Shown: positions 23,369-31,738 of the stretch, piece after piece | How the letters are laid out: the number at the start of each line of letters is the position of its first letter | How positions within the stretch are numbered: position 1 is the stretch's first letter | The notes under the pieces: model-generated | Told to the model about the DNA's origin: nothing | Seen by the model: only the letters and a program-made list of their open reading frames with translations | Database searches by the model: none | Assembly: GCA_030427985.1 (NCBI GenBank) | Contig: JAUIBH010000029.1 | Coordinates: 1 to 39,183 of the forward strand | Origin: Bacteroidia bacterium | GTDB taxonomy: Bacteria > Bacteroidota > Bacteroidia > Flavobacteriales > Flavobacteriaceae | Reading direction: 5' to 3' | DNA: 39,183 nucleotides | Position numbers and translations under genes: made by a program

Positions 23369-23698
23369 ATGGACCTACAGGACCAACTCAAGAATTTATT
23401 TCCAGACCATGTTCCTGAGGAGGATACGGAAAAGAAACCCGAAAAACCTGATTATTGGCTTCAGGACGACCCCATCATCTGCAAATACGAAAAACGAAAA
23501 GGCAAACCGATTACCATTCTGGAAGGGTATAATGGCGCCGATTCAGATTTCAAGAAATTGGCAAAAGACCTCAAGACCTTTTTGGGCGTAGGTGGAAGCT
23601 ATAAGAATGACTCCATCATCATCCAGGGGGATTATAGGGATAAAATCATGGGGTTTTTGAAAGATCATGGATTTTCCGTGAAACGAGTTGGGGGCTAA
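23369..23698 (+). CDS. SUI1/YciH family translation initiation factor-like protein
   Basis: A 109-residue protein. The SUI1 fold occupies about residues 40-107: KRKGKPITILEGYNGADSDF, LAKDLKTFLGVGGSYKNDSI and IIQGDYRDKIMGFLKDHGF. The N-terminal 35 residues are acidic and probably flexible. In E. coli the homologue YciH affects start-codon fidelity and binds the small ribosomal subunit; in Bacteroidota the role is inferred. The gene begins 3 bp after the oxygenase stop codon. A roughly 120-bp gap follows before the next promoter. Confidence 0.92.
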   Translation: MDLQDQLKNLFPDHVPEEDTEKKPEKPDYWLQDDPIICKYEKRKGKPITILEGYNGADSDFKKLAKDLKTFLGVGGSYKNDSIIIQGDYRDKIMGFLKDHGFSVKRVGG

Positions 23699-23761
23699 TG
23701 CCTAAATCCTTGCTCCGTGTTAAAAATGAGCATTGAAAACCAATGTTTTACGAAAAAATTT

Positions 23762-23791
23762 TTGTGTTCTTAACGGAGTGTCTTACTTTTA
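23762..23791 (+). promoter_or_regulatory. Promoter of the DUF1835-nucleoside phosphorylase operon
   Basis: TTG at 23762-23764 is followed, after a 19-bp spacer, by TACTTTTA at 23784-23791 (one mismatch to TAnnTTTG). The ATG is about 31 bp downstream. The flanking segments CTCCGTGTTAA (near 23714) and TTAACGGAG (near 23771) are partly complementary and could fold across the promoter region. Confidence 0.6.
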
Positions 23792-23822
23792 TTCTTCCTA
23801 ACCAACGAAAACTGAGCTGAAA

Positions 23823-24755
23823 ATGAAATCACTGTTGCACATAACCAACGGGGACAGTTTCACGTCTAAATTACAATCGCTACAATTACAGGGAGATATT
23901 ATTACATGGAGAGAGATGCTTTGCGAAGGCAAAACTTTGTGTACGGTTGGTAGTGAATCTTTCTGGAAAACACGATTTGAATTTTTGAACAAAAACTACA
24001 AGATCTCAAAGTCTTGGTTTGTTGAAAAAACACTTAAAGAGTACCGTTCTTTATGTAATCACAAACAACAGGATCATATTGTGCTTTGGTTCGAATATGA
24101 CCTGTTCTGCCAGATAAACATGTTGGCCGTTCTCAGTTGGCTAAAAACACATAGAAGACATGCCGAGATCTCATTGGTGTGCAGCGGCAAAGAAGATGAT
24201 AGTGACAAATTTTATGGCCTGAGTGAATTGAGTGACGAAAAGCTTATGGAACTTTACGAAAACAGGACCATGCTCACCCAAGACGACATTGAATACGCTG
24301 ATTATGTTTGGCAATTGTACTGCAGCGACAATCCTATCCGTCTTGAAAACTTAATCAATAACGATAATTTCCAGTTTGAATACCTGTCCGATGCTTTAAA
24401 GACACATCTAAAGCGGTTCCCAACCATAAAAAATGGTTTAAATGAATTGGAGAACCATATTTTGGATGTAGCGGTCACCCAAAAACCTAAATCAAAAAAA
24501 GAGCTTTTGGGCAATTTATTGACCGACCAAGGTTTTTATGGGTTTGGCGATTCGCAGTATGAACGCATCATTACCTCTTTGAAGCCGTTGTTCAATTCTT
24601 TCAATCCTGTCAAATTGACTAAAAAAGGTAAGGAAGTTTTGGAAAACAAGAATAATTATTATTCGCAAATACGTGATAATCAATTATATCTTGGAGGTTC
24701 TTTAAAGTATAACTTCTTATACAATACTGATACCAACCGCATTTTAAAACTCTAA
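23823..24755 (+). CDS. DUF1835 domain protein
   Basis: A 310-residue cytosolic protein. The N-terminal DUF1835 domain (about 1-130) shows LHITNGDSFTSKLQ, GDIITWREMLCEGK and HIVLWFEYDLFCQINMLAVL; the rest contains a winged-helix-like DUF3658-type tail ending near QLYLGGS. These proteins are widespread in Bacteroidota, sometimes beside RNA polymerase or nucleotide-related genes, and have no assigned activity. It is 5 bp upstream of a nucleoside phosphorylase gene, which suggests a link to nucleoside metabolism, though this is only inferred from context. Confidence 0.88.
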   Translation: MKSLLHITNGDSFTSKLQSLQLQGDIITWREMLCEGKTLCTVGSESFWKTRFEFLNKNYKISKSWFVEKTLKEYRSLCNHKQQDHIVLWFEYDLFCQINMLAVLSWLKTHRRHAEISLVCSGKEDDSDKFYGLSELSDEKLMELYENRTMLTQDDIEYADYVWQLYCSDNPIRLENLINNDNFQFEYLSDALKTHLKRFPTIKNGLNELENHILDVAVTQKPKSKKELLGNLLTDQGFYGFGDSQYERIITSLKPLFNSFNPVKLTKKGKEVLENKNNYYSQIRDNQLYLGGSLKYNFLYNTDTNRILKL

Positions 24756-24760
24756 GATTG

Positions 24761-25642
24761 ATGTCTTTAGGCAGCTCAGAATTAATTCTGAACCCTGATG
24801 GCAGCATCTACCATCTCAATCTTCTTCCCGAAGACATTGCGGATATCATCATCACCGTAGGCGATCCTGATCGCGTGGCGCAGGTTTCCAAATACTTTGA
24901 CTCCATTGAGCTAAAAAAGAAAAAGCGGGAATTTGTAACCCATACTGGCATTCTTTCAGGAAAACGGATTACCGTAATTTCAACAGGGATCGGAACGGAC
25001 AATATTGACATTGTTTTGAATGAATTGGACGCTCTGGCCAACATTGATTTTACCTCACGGACCATCAAGCCAAAAAAAAGACTACTTAGTTTTATACGGA
25101 TTGGTACATCAGGGAGTATTCAATCCAACATCCCTATTGATTCGTTTTTGTTGAGTACATCAGCCGTTGGGCTTGATGGACTCCTACACTTTTATGATAG
25201 TGGACACGCACGAAATACGGATTTAGAATCCAAACTCAATGACTACTTGGGCTGGAAAGCCCGGAACATTCGGGCTTATGCCGCAGATTTTGATGAAAAA
25301 CTAGCCTCGAAATTTACCTCAAATCGTATACGATACGGAATAACAGTCACTAATTCAGGATTTTATGGGCCGCAAGGAAGAAGCCTTCGACTTACTCCGG
25401 CTATACCCGAATTCAATGAGCGACTTGCAGCATTTTCCTATCAAAATCATCAAATAACCAACCTCGAAATGGAGACTGCTGCCATCTATGGATTGGCCAA
25501 ACTACATGGACATCGAGCAATTTCATTAAATGCGATTCTTGCAAATAGGGCCACTGGAGAGTTTTCAAAGAACAGTAAAAAAACAATTGATGAACTCATT
25601 GAGTTCACTTTGGAGAAAATAATTTCTAGTAAGTTGATCTAG
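24761..25642 (+). CDS. Nucleoside phosphorylase (uridine phosphorylase-like)
   Basis: A 293-residue enzyme of the PNP/UDP phosphorylase superfamily. Visible signatures are the phosphate loop ITVGDPDRV, VISTGIGTDN, IRIGTSGSIQ and the nucleoside-binding NLEMETAAIYGLA. It should cleave a nucleoside with phosphate to a base and ribose-1-phosphate; the uridine-type branch is suggested by EMETAAI, but specificity is not certain. The ATG at 24761 is used, rather than the overlapping TTG one codon earlier. It is the second gene of the operon with the DUF1835 protein. Confidence 0.93.
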   Translation: MSLGSSELILNPDGSIYHLNLLPEDIADIIITVGDPDRVAQVSKYFDSIELKKKKREFVTHTGILSGKRITVISTGIGTDNIDIVLNELDALANIDFTSRTIKPKKRLLSFIRIGTSGSIQSNIPIDSFLLSTSAVGLDGLLHFYDSGHARNTDLESKLNDYLGWKARNIRAYAADFDEKLASKFTSNRIRYGITVTNSGFYGPQGRSLRLTPAIPEFNERLAAFSYQNHQITNLEMETAAIYGLAKLHGHRAISLNAILANRATGEFSKNSKKTIDELIEFTLEKIISSKLI

Positions 25643-25720
25643 TGTTTTTTGCTTCTTTTTTCACTTTTAAAAAAAGATACCAGATGGAATCAGTATTTTT
25701 AATCAACCTTAAAAAATCTC

Positions 25721-26569
25721 GTGAAGACTGTACGCATAATTGGAGTTCCAGAACATTTTAACCTCCCTTGGCATTTAGCAATCGAGGATGGTGCTTTTGA
25801 AGATCGCGGCATCAACCTTGAATGGACCGATGTACCGGAGGGCACTGGAAAAATGTGCCAAATGCTGGAGAACAATGAATCGGATTTGGCCATAATCCTC
25901 ACGGAAGGCATCATCAAAAGCATTTCCCAGGGCAATCCGAGCAAGATTGTCCAAGAATACATCTCCTCACCCCTACTTTGGGGCGTTCATGTAGCTGCCG
26001 ACAGTTCCCGGAATTCAATTCAAGATTTGAAGAATGATAAAGTGGCCATTAGCCGACTCGGAAGCGGTAGCCATTTGATGGCTTACGTAAATGCCCAAAA
26101 TCAAGGATGGAATCCTGAAGAACTGCAATTTGACATCATCAACAATTTAGATGGCGCCATTAAAAGTTTGAGCGAAGGTTCCGGCGCTTATTTCATGTGG
26201 GAACACTTCACCACCAAACCCTTGGTGGACAGTGGCACGTTTAAATGGCTGGGAGACTGCCCTACTCCATGGCCGTGCTTTGTAATTGCGGCCACCGACT
26301 CGTTTTTGGATGCCCAGCCTGGCCTATTGAAACACATTTTGGAAGTCATCAATACCTATACCATGGAATTCAAGCAAATTCCAAGTATCGACAGAACGCT
26401 GTCCAATAGGTACGAACAGAAATTAGAGGACATTCAGGAATGGCTGTCCAAAACCACGTGGGGGCAAAAAAAACTTTCTGAAGCAACCGTAAACGAAGTG
26501 CAATCCAGATTGTTTAATCTTAATCTTGTAGAGGAAATAAAGGATGCCTCAAAATTTCTTTGGAAATAG
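25721..26569 (+). CDS. Periplasmic-binding-protein-like substrate-binding protein, no signal peptide
   Basis: A 282-residue type 2 periplasmic-binding fold protein of the NMT1/THI5-like kind. VRIIGVPEHFNLPWHLAIED, MLENNESDLAIILTEGIIKS, DLKNDKVAISRLGSGSHLM and the C-terminal helices fit this fold. It starts with GTG (25721) and has no signal peptide or lipobox, and no permease or ATPase gene is adjacent, so it is unlikely to be an ordinary ABC transporter component. It may bind a precursor-like small molecule in the cytosol; that is an inference. A 78-bp gap separates it from the phosphorylase gene. Confidence 0.85.
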   Translation: MKTVRIIGVPEHFNLPWHLAIEDGAFEDRGINLEWTDVPEGTGKMCQMLENNESDLAIILTEGIIKSISQGNPSKIVQEYISSPLLWGVHVAADSSRNSIQDLKNDKVAISRLGSGSHLMAYVNAQNQGWNPEELQFDIINNLDGAIKSLSEGSGAYFMWEHFTTKPLVDSGTFKWLGDCPTPWPCFVIAATDSFLDAQPGLLKHILEVINTYTMEFKQIPSIDRTLSNRYEQKLEDIQEWLSKTTWGQKKLSEATVNEVQSRLFNLNLVEEIKDASKFLWK

Positions 26570-26576
26570 ATGGACT

Positions 26577-27242
26577 TCACCAATCAATAGGTTCTTTCCC
26601 CATTCGGGCCAGTAACTGGTTCGCTTTGCTGAAATGTTGATTTCCAAACCACAATCCTCTGTTGGCACTTAGGGGCGAAGGATGCCCTGAAGTAAGAATA
26701 TGGTGCCTGCTTTTATCAATCAAAGCCGCCTTTTTTTTGGCAAATCCACCCCAAAGCAAGAAAACAACACCATCTAATTGACTGGAAACCGTTTTAATGA
26801 CGGCATCGGTAAACTGTTCCCACCCTTTTTTTTGATGGCTACCCGCATTGTGGGCCCTTACCGTTAAGGTCGCGTTAAGCAATAAGACGCCTTGGTCGGC
26901 CCACCGTTCCAAATTACCACTCTTGGGATAGGGCTTTTGTACATCTACCTTAATTTCCTTAAAAATATTGACTAAAGATGGTGGATGTGGAATCCCATCC
27001 TTTACCGAAAAACACAACCCATTGGCCTGATTGGGCCCATGGTAGGGGTCCTGACCAATAATCACAACTTTGGTTTCCTGAAACGGACAATGATCAAAAG
27101 CCGCAAAAATATCTTTACCCTTTGGGTAACAGGTGTTATTTTGATACTCCTGTCGCACAAAATCCGTCAATTGCTGAAAATACGGTTTCTCAAATTCTGG
27201 TTGTAAATACGCTTTCCAGCTGGGTTCAATGGAAACATCCAT
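26577..27242 (-). CDS. ung: Uracil-DNA glycosylase (family 1)
   Basis: A 221-residue enzyme that removes uracil from DNA at the start of base excision repair. All family 1 motifs are visible: the catalytic water-activating loop GQDPYHGPNQANGLCFSV (D65), the LLNATLTV strand, LLWGGFAKKK, and the minor-groove loop HPSPLSANRG (H187). I placed the start at MDVSIEPSWK (27240-27242); an alternative ATG lies 6 codons upstream. TAAATTTG at 27304-27311 on the minus strand could be its -7 element. It is convergent with the substrate-binding protein gene, 7 bp apart. Confidence 0.97.
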   Translation of the reverse strand: MDVSIEPSWKAYLQPEFEKPYFQQLTDFVRQEYQNNTCYPKGKDIFAAFDHCPFQETKVVIIGQDPYHGPNQANGLCFSVKDGIPHPPSLVNIFKEIKVDVQKPYPKSGNLERWADQGVLLLNATLTVRAHNAGSHQKKGWEQFTDAVIKTVSSQLDGVVFLLWGGFAKKKAALIDKSRHHILTSGHPSPLSANRGLWFGNQHFSKANQLLARMGKEPIDW

Positions 27243-27356
27243 AGACGTATACCTGTTCAATGGTTGAAAAAATGGTTAAGCCCGCATCAAAACGGGTTGG
27301 CTTCAAATTTAGGGATTGCATCTAACTTCGGAAGAAAAGTCATGACAAAAAGCAGC

Positions 27357-27386
27357 TTTTTGTACCCATCCAAAATTATATCTTTG
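27357..27386 (+). promoter_or_regulatory. Promoter of mutS2
   Basis: TATCTTTG at 27379-27386 is an exact -7 match only 9 bp before the ATG, so translation may start at or near the RNA 5' end. A TTTTTG (27357-27362) with a 16-bp spacer is the best -33 candidate, slightly close. It overlaps a palindrome, CAAAAAG-CAG-CTTTTTG (27346-27362). Confidence 0.6.
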
Positions 27387-27395
27387 CGCTGCTAG

Positions 27396-29576
27396 ATGAA
27401 ACAAATGCCAAAGATCCATCCAAAAACACTACAAGATTTAGAATTTCCCACGGTGCTGCAGCAAATTTCAACACGCTGTAACACCGAATTGGGCAAAGAA
27501 AAGGCTTTGACCCTAGCGCCCATTTCAGACAAGGAGGTATTGAAGGAAGTTTTGGGGCAAACCTCGGAGTATTTGGCATCTTTCTCCAATGACAACCGAA
27601 TTCCCAACCATGGATTCGACAACATCAATTCAGAATTATCCCTGCTCAAAATCGAGAACAGTACTTTGGAAATTTCTGGGTTTCGAAAGATTGGTGGGAT
27701 TTGCAAAACCGTGGCCATCCACCAAAAATTTCTGAAGAAATTCAAGGAATACTATCCCTTGCTGCATAAAAAAGCAGGGGCACTGGAAGCCAACACCGAA
27801 ATTCCAGAGGCCATTGACCACGTGATTGATAAATTTGGGGAAATCAAGGATTCCGCTTCTGACGAATTGAAATATATCCGTTCCCAAATCAATGAGGTGC
27901 GCGGAAAAATCAATCAAAGCTTTGCCGCTGCCTTAACCCGCTATCAATCCTCTGATTTTTTGGATGATATCAGAGAGTCTGTTGTGGAAAATAGAAGGGT
28001 TTTGGCCGTAAAGGCCATGCACCGCCGAAAAGTGAAAGGAACGGTGATGGGCAGCTCCAAGACGGGTAGCATTGTCTACATTATTCCCGACACCACGGTG
28101 GGCTACACTCGTGAACTCAACAATTTGGAGTTTGATGAAAAAGAGGAAATCCAACGTATTCTCAACCAGCTTACCAATACCATACGCCCCTTTGCACCGT
28201 TGCTCAAAGAATACCAATCCTATCTGACTGATACCGATATTACGGCATCAAAGGCCAAGTATGCTTCGGAAATGGATGCGTTGTTGCCAGAAATCAGTGA
28301 AGAACGGGAATTATCCCTTCGGGATGCTTATCACCCACTGCTCTATTTGACGAACAAGCGCAAGAATCAAAAAACGTGGCCGCAAACTATTCAACTACAT
28401 AAAGACAACCGAATCATCGTTATTTCGGGACCCAATGCGGGCGGAAAAAGTATTACGCTAAAGACCATTGGACTATTACAGGTGATGCTCCAAAGTGGTA
28501 TGCTGATTCCGGTACATGAACGCAGCACGGTTTGTCTTTTTGATAAGATTCTGACCGATATTGGCGACAATCAATCCATTGAAAATCATTTAAGTACATA
28601 CAGTTACCGCTTAAAGAACATGAACTACTTCTTAAAGCGGTGCAATGACAAAACTTTGTTCCTGATTGATGAATTTGGAACCGGTAGTGACCCCGAATTG
28701 GGTGGTGCCTTGGCCGAAGCGTTTCTGGAGGTGTTTTACGAACGGGAAGCCTACGGAGTTATTACCACCCATTACGCCAATCTTAAGGCTTTGGCCAACG
28801 AATTACCGCACGCCACCAATGCCAATATGCGTTTTAACTCCAAAACCTTGGAGCCCACCTTTCAATTGGTGTTGGGTGAAGCCGGAAGTTCCTTTACGTT
28901 TGAAGTGGCCCAAAAGAACGGCATCCCCTACTCGTTGATCAACAAGGCCAAGAAAAAAATAGAGCGTGGTAAGGTTCGGTTCGATGCCACCATTGCCAAA
29001 TTGCAGAAGGAACGGAGTAAAATGGCCCAGACCGGCTCCAAATTGAAAGAAGAAGAATCCAAAGCCCGTGAAGAAGCGGACAAACTGGAGCAATTAAACA
29101 CCAAAATCAAGTCCAAATTGGAGAGCTACCAAGAACTGTATGATCATAATCAACGGATGATTCAAATTGGGAACAAGGTCAACAAAGCGGCGGAGCAGTA
29201 CTTCATCAACAACAAAAAGCGACCTTTGATTTCCGAACTGCTGCGCATTGTGGAGACTGAAAATAGCAAACGCAAAAAAACTACAGCAAAAAAAGCGAAG
29301 GAGAAACAAAAACAGCAGCAACAAGTCGCCCAAGAACTGGAACAAAAGATTAAAAAAGTACGGGTTGAGAAAAAGGTGGAAAAGAAAAAGGCCATTCAAA
29401 AAGAAAAAAACAAACCCAGACCTGTTTTTAAAATTGGGGACCGCGTCCGATTGATGGATGGCAAAGCCGTTGGCAGCATCGACACGCTGGAAAAAGGAAA
29501 GGCCGTGGTTAACTACGGCATGTTTACCACCAATGTAAGCGTGGACCAATTGGAGTTGGTGGAGGCGAAAAAATAA
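27396..29576 (+). CDS. mutS2: MutS2 family ATPase lacking a C-terminal Smr domain
   Basis: A 726-residue MutS2-type protein. The clamp/core region is followed by the ATPase domain with Walker A SGPNAGGKS (about 344-352), LSTYSYRL-type region, and Walker B LFLIDEFGTGSD (about 424-435), then TTHYANLKAL. A long Lys/Glu/Gln-rich coiled coil covers about 540-670, and a small KOW-like barrel (GDRVRLMDGKAVGSIDTL) ends the protein. The Smr nuclease domain found at the end of most MutS2 proteins is absent. MutS2 acts on branched DNA and on stalled or collided ribosomes; which applies here is unknown. It is transcribed divergently from ung. Confidence 0.95.
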   Translation: MKQMPKIHPKTLQDLEFPTVLQQISTRCNTELGKEKALTLAPISDKEVLKEVLGQTSEYLASFSNDNRIPNHGFDNINSELSLLKIENSTLEISGFRKIGGICKTVAIHQKFLKKFKEYYPLLHKKAGALEANTEIPEAIDHVIDKFGEIKDSASDELKYIRSQINEVRGKINQSFAAALTRYQSSDFLDDIRESVVENRRVLAVKAMHRRKVKGTVMGSSKTGSIVYIIPDTTVGYTRELNNLEFDEKEEIQRILNQLTNTIRPFAPLLKEYQSYLTDTDITASKAKYASEMDALLPEISEERELSLRDAYHPLLYLTNKRKNQKTWPQTIQLHKDNRIIVISGPNAGGKSITLKTIGLLQVMLQSGMLIPVHERSTVCLFDKILTDIGDNQSIENHLSTYSYRLKNMNYFLKRCNDKTLFLIDEFGTGSDPELGGALAEAFLEVFYEREAYGVITTHYANLKALANELPHATNANMRFNSKTLEPTFQLVLGEAGSSFTFEVAQKNGIPYSLINKAKKKIERGKVRFDATIAKLQKERSKMAQTGSKLKEEESKAREEADKLEQLNTKIKSKLESYQELYDHNQRMIQIGNKVNKAAEQYFINNKKRPLISELLRIVETENSKRKKTTAKKAKEKQKQQQQVAQELEQKIKKVRVEKKVEKKKAIQKEKNKPRPVFKIGDRVRLMDGKAVGSIDTLEKGKAVVNYGMFTTNVSVDQLELVEAKK

Positions 29577-29583
29577 TTTGGTT

Positions 29584-29718
29584 GTCATTTCGAGTGAGCG
29601 AAGCGACGATTGAGAAATCCCAAAAACAGATGTCTCGACTGCGCTCGACATGACCGAAACCCTATAATTTGTGGAAATTCGTGCAATTCCTGTCTATGGC
29701 AGGCAGGCGTGTCAAACT
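29584..29718. repeat. Composite intergenic repeat, copy 1 (two hairpin elements)
   Basis: Element 1 (29584-29654) is bounded by complementary ends GTCATTTCGAG and CTCGACATGAC and contains CGACGATTGAGAAATC. Element 2 (29677-29718) contains ATTCGTG...TTCCTG...GGCAGGCAGGCGTGTC. The same two elements in the same order and similar spacing occur at 38878-39028. They lie between the convergent mutS2 and cytolysin-like genes and may end transcription. A further hairpin TCCCAC-TTTC-GTGGGA is at 29735-29750. Confidence 0.8.
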
Positions 29719-29816
29719 GTAAAAGGGCATGGACTCCCACTTTCGTGGGAATAAACAACAGCCGGCATCAAATGGTTGAACCCACTTGAGCGGCCGACTG
29801 TGCTTATAAACCTAAT

Positions 29817-31427
29817 TTATTTGATTCGGGTTATTTTAAAATGTGCGGTAATGCCCGCATTGAAGTCCAAGGTGAAGGTTTGCTCTTCGTTTATTATCAA
29901 TTCATCAAGTTTCACTGTGCCGGTGTGTTCGCCTAAATTGGCATTGCCCAAAATACCATTGTAGTCATACAGGTTTCCGTAGTATTCAATTTGATCCACG
30001 GCCATATTGGGTCGGTAGGGTTTCAGCACGTACACTCCACCAATGCTGTGGGTTTTATCATTTTGCACATCCACAAAGTTTGAGGTGCTTCTGCTCCAGT
30101 ACGGGCCATCATCAATATCATTGTTGTTAATGTCCAAATATTCTGTGCCCACTTTCATCTTCATGTTCAAACTACCGTTCACTTCGGTGTCAGATGGTTG
30201 ACTTCCCGTTATTTTATCAATAGTAACTTGAAACTCCGGGTATGCCACATCACAATCCCTCAGTTGATATTCTGTTGACAATACCACTTTGGCCGCTGGA
30301 AAACCTTCTTTAACATAGCTCAATTTATAAGCCAAGGGAGCTCCGGGAGAGTCTTTGGAATAATTACCCCCTTCGGCGATATACTCATAAATTTGGGCCG
30401 GGTTGTTCTCCACACCACTTATGGCCTGGGCAGCACTTTCACCAGACCCACCTATGATCAAAGCTTTTATACTGGAGTTGGTTATAATTTCCTTTGATTC
30501 GACATCCAATTCAAAACTACCTTCCTTTTTGCCGGCTTCTATGGCCGCATCAAAGGCACCTTTTACCTGTGATATGGTAGAATCAGACTCAATGGTATAC
30601 AACACCATTCGACCATACGTGACTGAAGACACAAATACGGGATTGGTGGTCCCCAAACTTTCCAAATTGGGAAGATTGGTAAACATATCACTTGGAGTTT
30701 TCCCTGGCGAGTCCAAATCCAACGTAAAATAACGCTGAAGAAACTTTAGTACATATTTGTTTTTGTACGAAGAATTATTAAAATCAAGATTGGCCGAAAC
30801 ATCTTTGGTGGCATCCCTATAGTTGGCCGCGACAGCTACCGACAGGTGTTCTTCGGAATACACTTCCGATTCGGTAACCACAAGCTGTGCAGGAGTGGCA
30901 CCGGTCACTTCACGATTTAATAGTTCATTGATGCCATCCCTCACCTCACTGAGTTTGTTGGGGTCATTAACGGTTACACTGGACTCCCCCGTGATATTGC
31001 TCAACGAAATGGACATGGTGATAGGGGCCCTATCCGCACTGATTCGGGTATATTCTCCTGTGGGTATGGACTCCCCTTTTAACATGGAACCCGGATAAAT
31101 AACATCCGTGGTAGGGTCCAAAGTGAACAATTCATTAAATCCGGGAGCTCCTTTGTATGTCCGGGTCACACATTCTAGAGAAGTATCATCAGTATCGCGT
31201 TCAGGGTCGGTGGCACTGTCTTCTTGAACAGAGGTTTCTGCGGGTTGGTTAAAAGCTTGAAGTTGTGCCACAGCTGCATCAAATGCCGCTGCCTCATCAT
31301 TGGAGAACTTGGGCTGTTCCGGTCCCGGTTCAACTTCATCTTTACTGCAGCCGTTGCAGGCTATCAGGGCAAAACATAAAATCGATAGATATATACCGAA
31401 CTTAAAATGAGATTGATTTGTTTTCAT
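29817..31427 (-). CDS. Cholesterol-dependent-cytolysin-like (CDCL) pore-forming lipoprotein
   Basis: A 536-residue predicted lipoprotein (signal to FALIACNGC; lipid Cys at about 24). After an acidic linker (about 30-85), residues about 100-450 match the CDC pore-forming core: VIYPGSMLKGESI, RAPITMSISLSN, LDSPGKTPSDMF, PVFVSSVTYGRMVLYTIES, IIGGSGESAAQAISG and NYSKDSPGAPLAYKLSYV. The C-terminal domain 4 lacks the tryptophan-rich undecapeptide of classic CDCs, so cholesterol binding is not expected. Similar CDC-like proteins are known from Bacteroidota such as Elizabethkingia (from memory). It could act against eukaryotic or bacterial membranes, or between sister cells. It is divergent from a TPR/HTH regulator. 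Confidence 0.93.
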   Translation of the reverse strand: MKTNQSHFKFGIYLSILCFALIACNGCSKDEVEPGPEQPKFSNDEAAAFDAAVAQLQAFNQPAETSVQEDSATDPERDTDDTSLECVTRTYKGAPGFNELFTLDPTTDVIYPGSMLKGESIPTGEYTRISADRAPITMSISLSNITGESSVTVNDPNKLSEVRDGINELLNREVTGATPAQLVVTESEVYSEEHLSVAVAANYRDATKDVSANLDFNNSSYKNKYVLKFLQRYFTLDLDSPGKTPSDMFTNLPNLESLGTTNPVFVSSVTYGRMVLYTIESDSTISQVKGAFDAAIEAGKKEGSFELDVESKEIITNSSIKALIIGGSGESAAQAISGVENNPAQIYEYIAEGGNYSKDSPGAPLAYKLSYVKEGFPAAKVVLSTEYQLRDCDVAYPEFQVTIDKITGSQPSDTEVNGSLNMKMKVGTEYLDINNNDIDDGPYWSRSTSNFVDVQNDKTHSIGGVYVLKPYRPNMAVDQIEYYGNLYDYNGILGNANLGEHTGTVKLDELIINEEQTFTLDFNAGITAHFKITRIK

Positions 31428-31497
31428 AATTTCTTGGTTTTAAGGGTTCAACACTGCCGAAATTAGACCCCAATTCCCCACCAGCCTATTTTTGGGC

Positions 31498-31660
31498 ATG
31501 GACAAAGTATGGACAAGATTCATGGATTCCATCAAAACCAAGTATGGACAGCTCGTTTTTCAAGAACATGCATTTTATCGATAAAACCCTTTAAATTCAG
31601 TGGTTTACAGGTGCTATTCTTAAATAGTTTCATCCTGAAATCATGGACTTTTTATGGACA
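31498..31660. repeat. Cluster of TATGGACA boxes between the cytolysin-like and TPR/HTH genes
   Basis: ATGGAC occurs at 31498, 31509, 31544, 31643 and 31654, and a variant ATGGAT at 31522. Two of these form pairs with the same 11-bp offset (31498/31509 and 31643/31654), each ending TATGGACAAG. AAGTATGGACA is repeated exactly at 31505-31515 and 31540-31550. They overlap a possible minus-strand promoter (ATACTTTG at about 31505-31512) for the cytolysin-like gene, so they could be operators for it, for the TPR gene, or for both. Confidence 0.5.
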
Positions 31661-31738
31661 AGTGGATTTTTACATATGGAAACGACTGTTCGCCAAATGG
31701 ATTTAATCGGTATCTTGGGAAAACATCAACCTCGAACC

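Noticed and set aside
31643..31738. Longer start for the TPR/HTH protein (32 extra codons)
   Set aside because: The extension hides the signal peptide at MKRYFLLFVC and overlaps the TATGGACA boxes.
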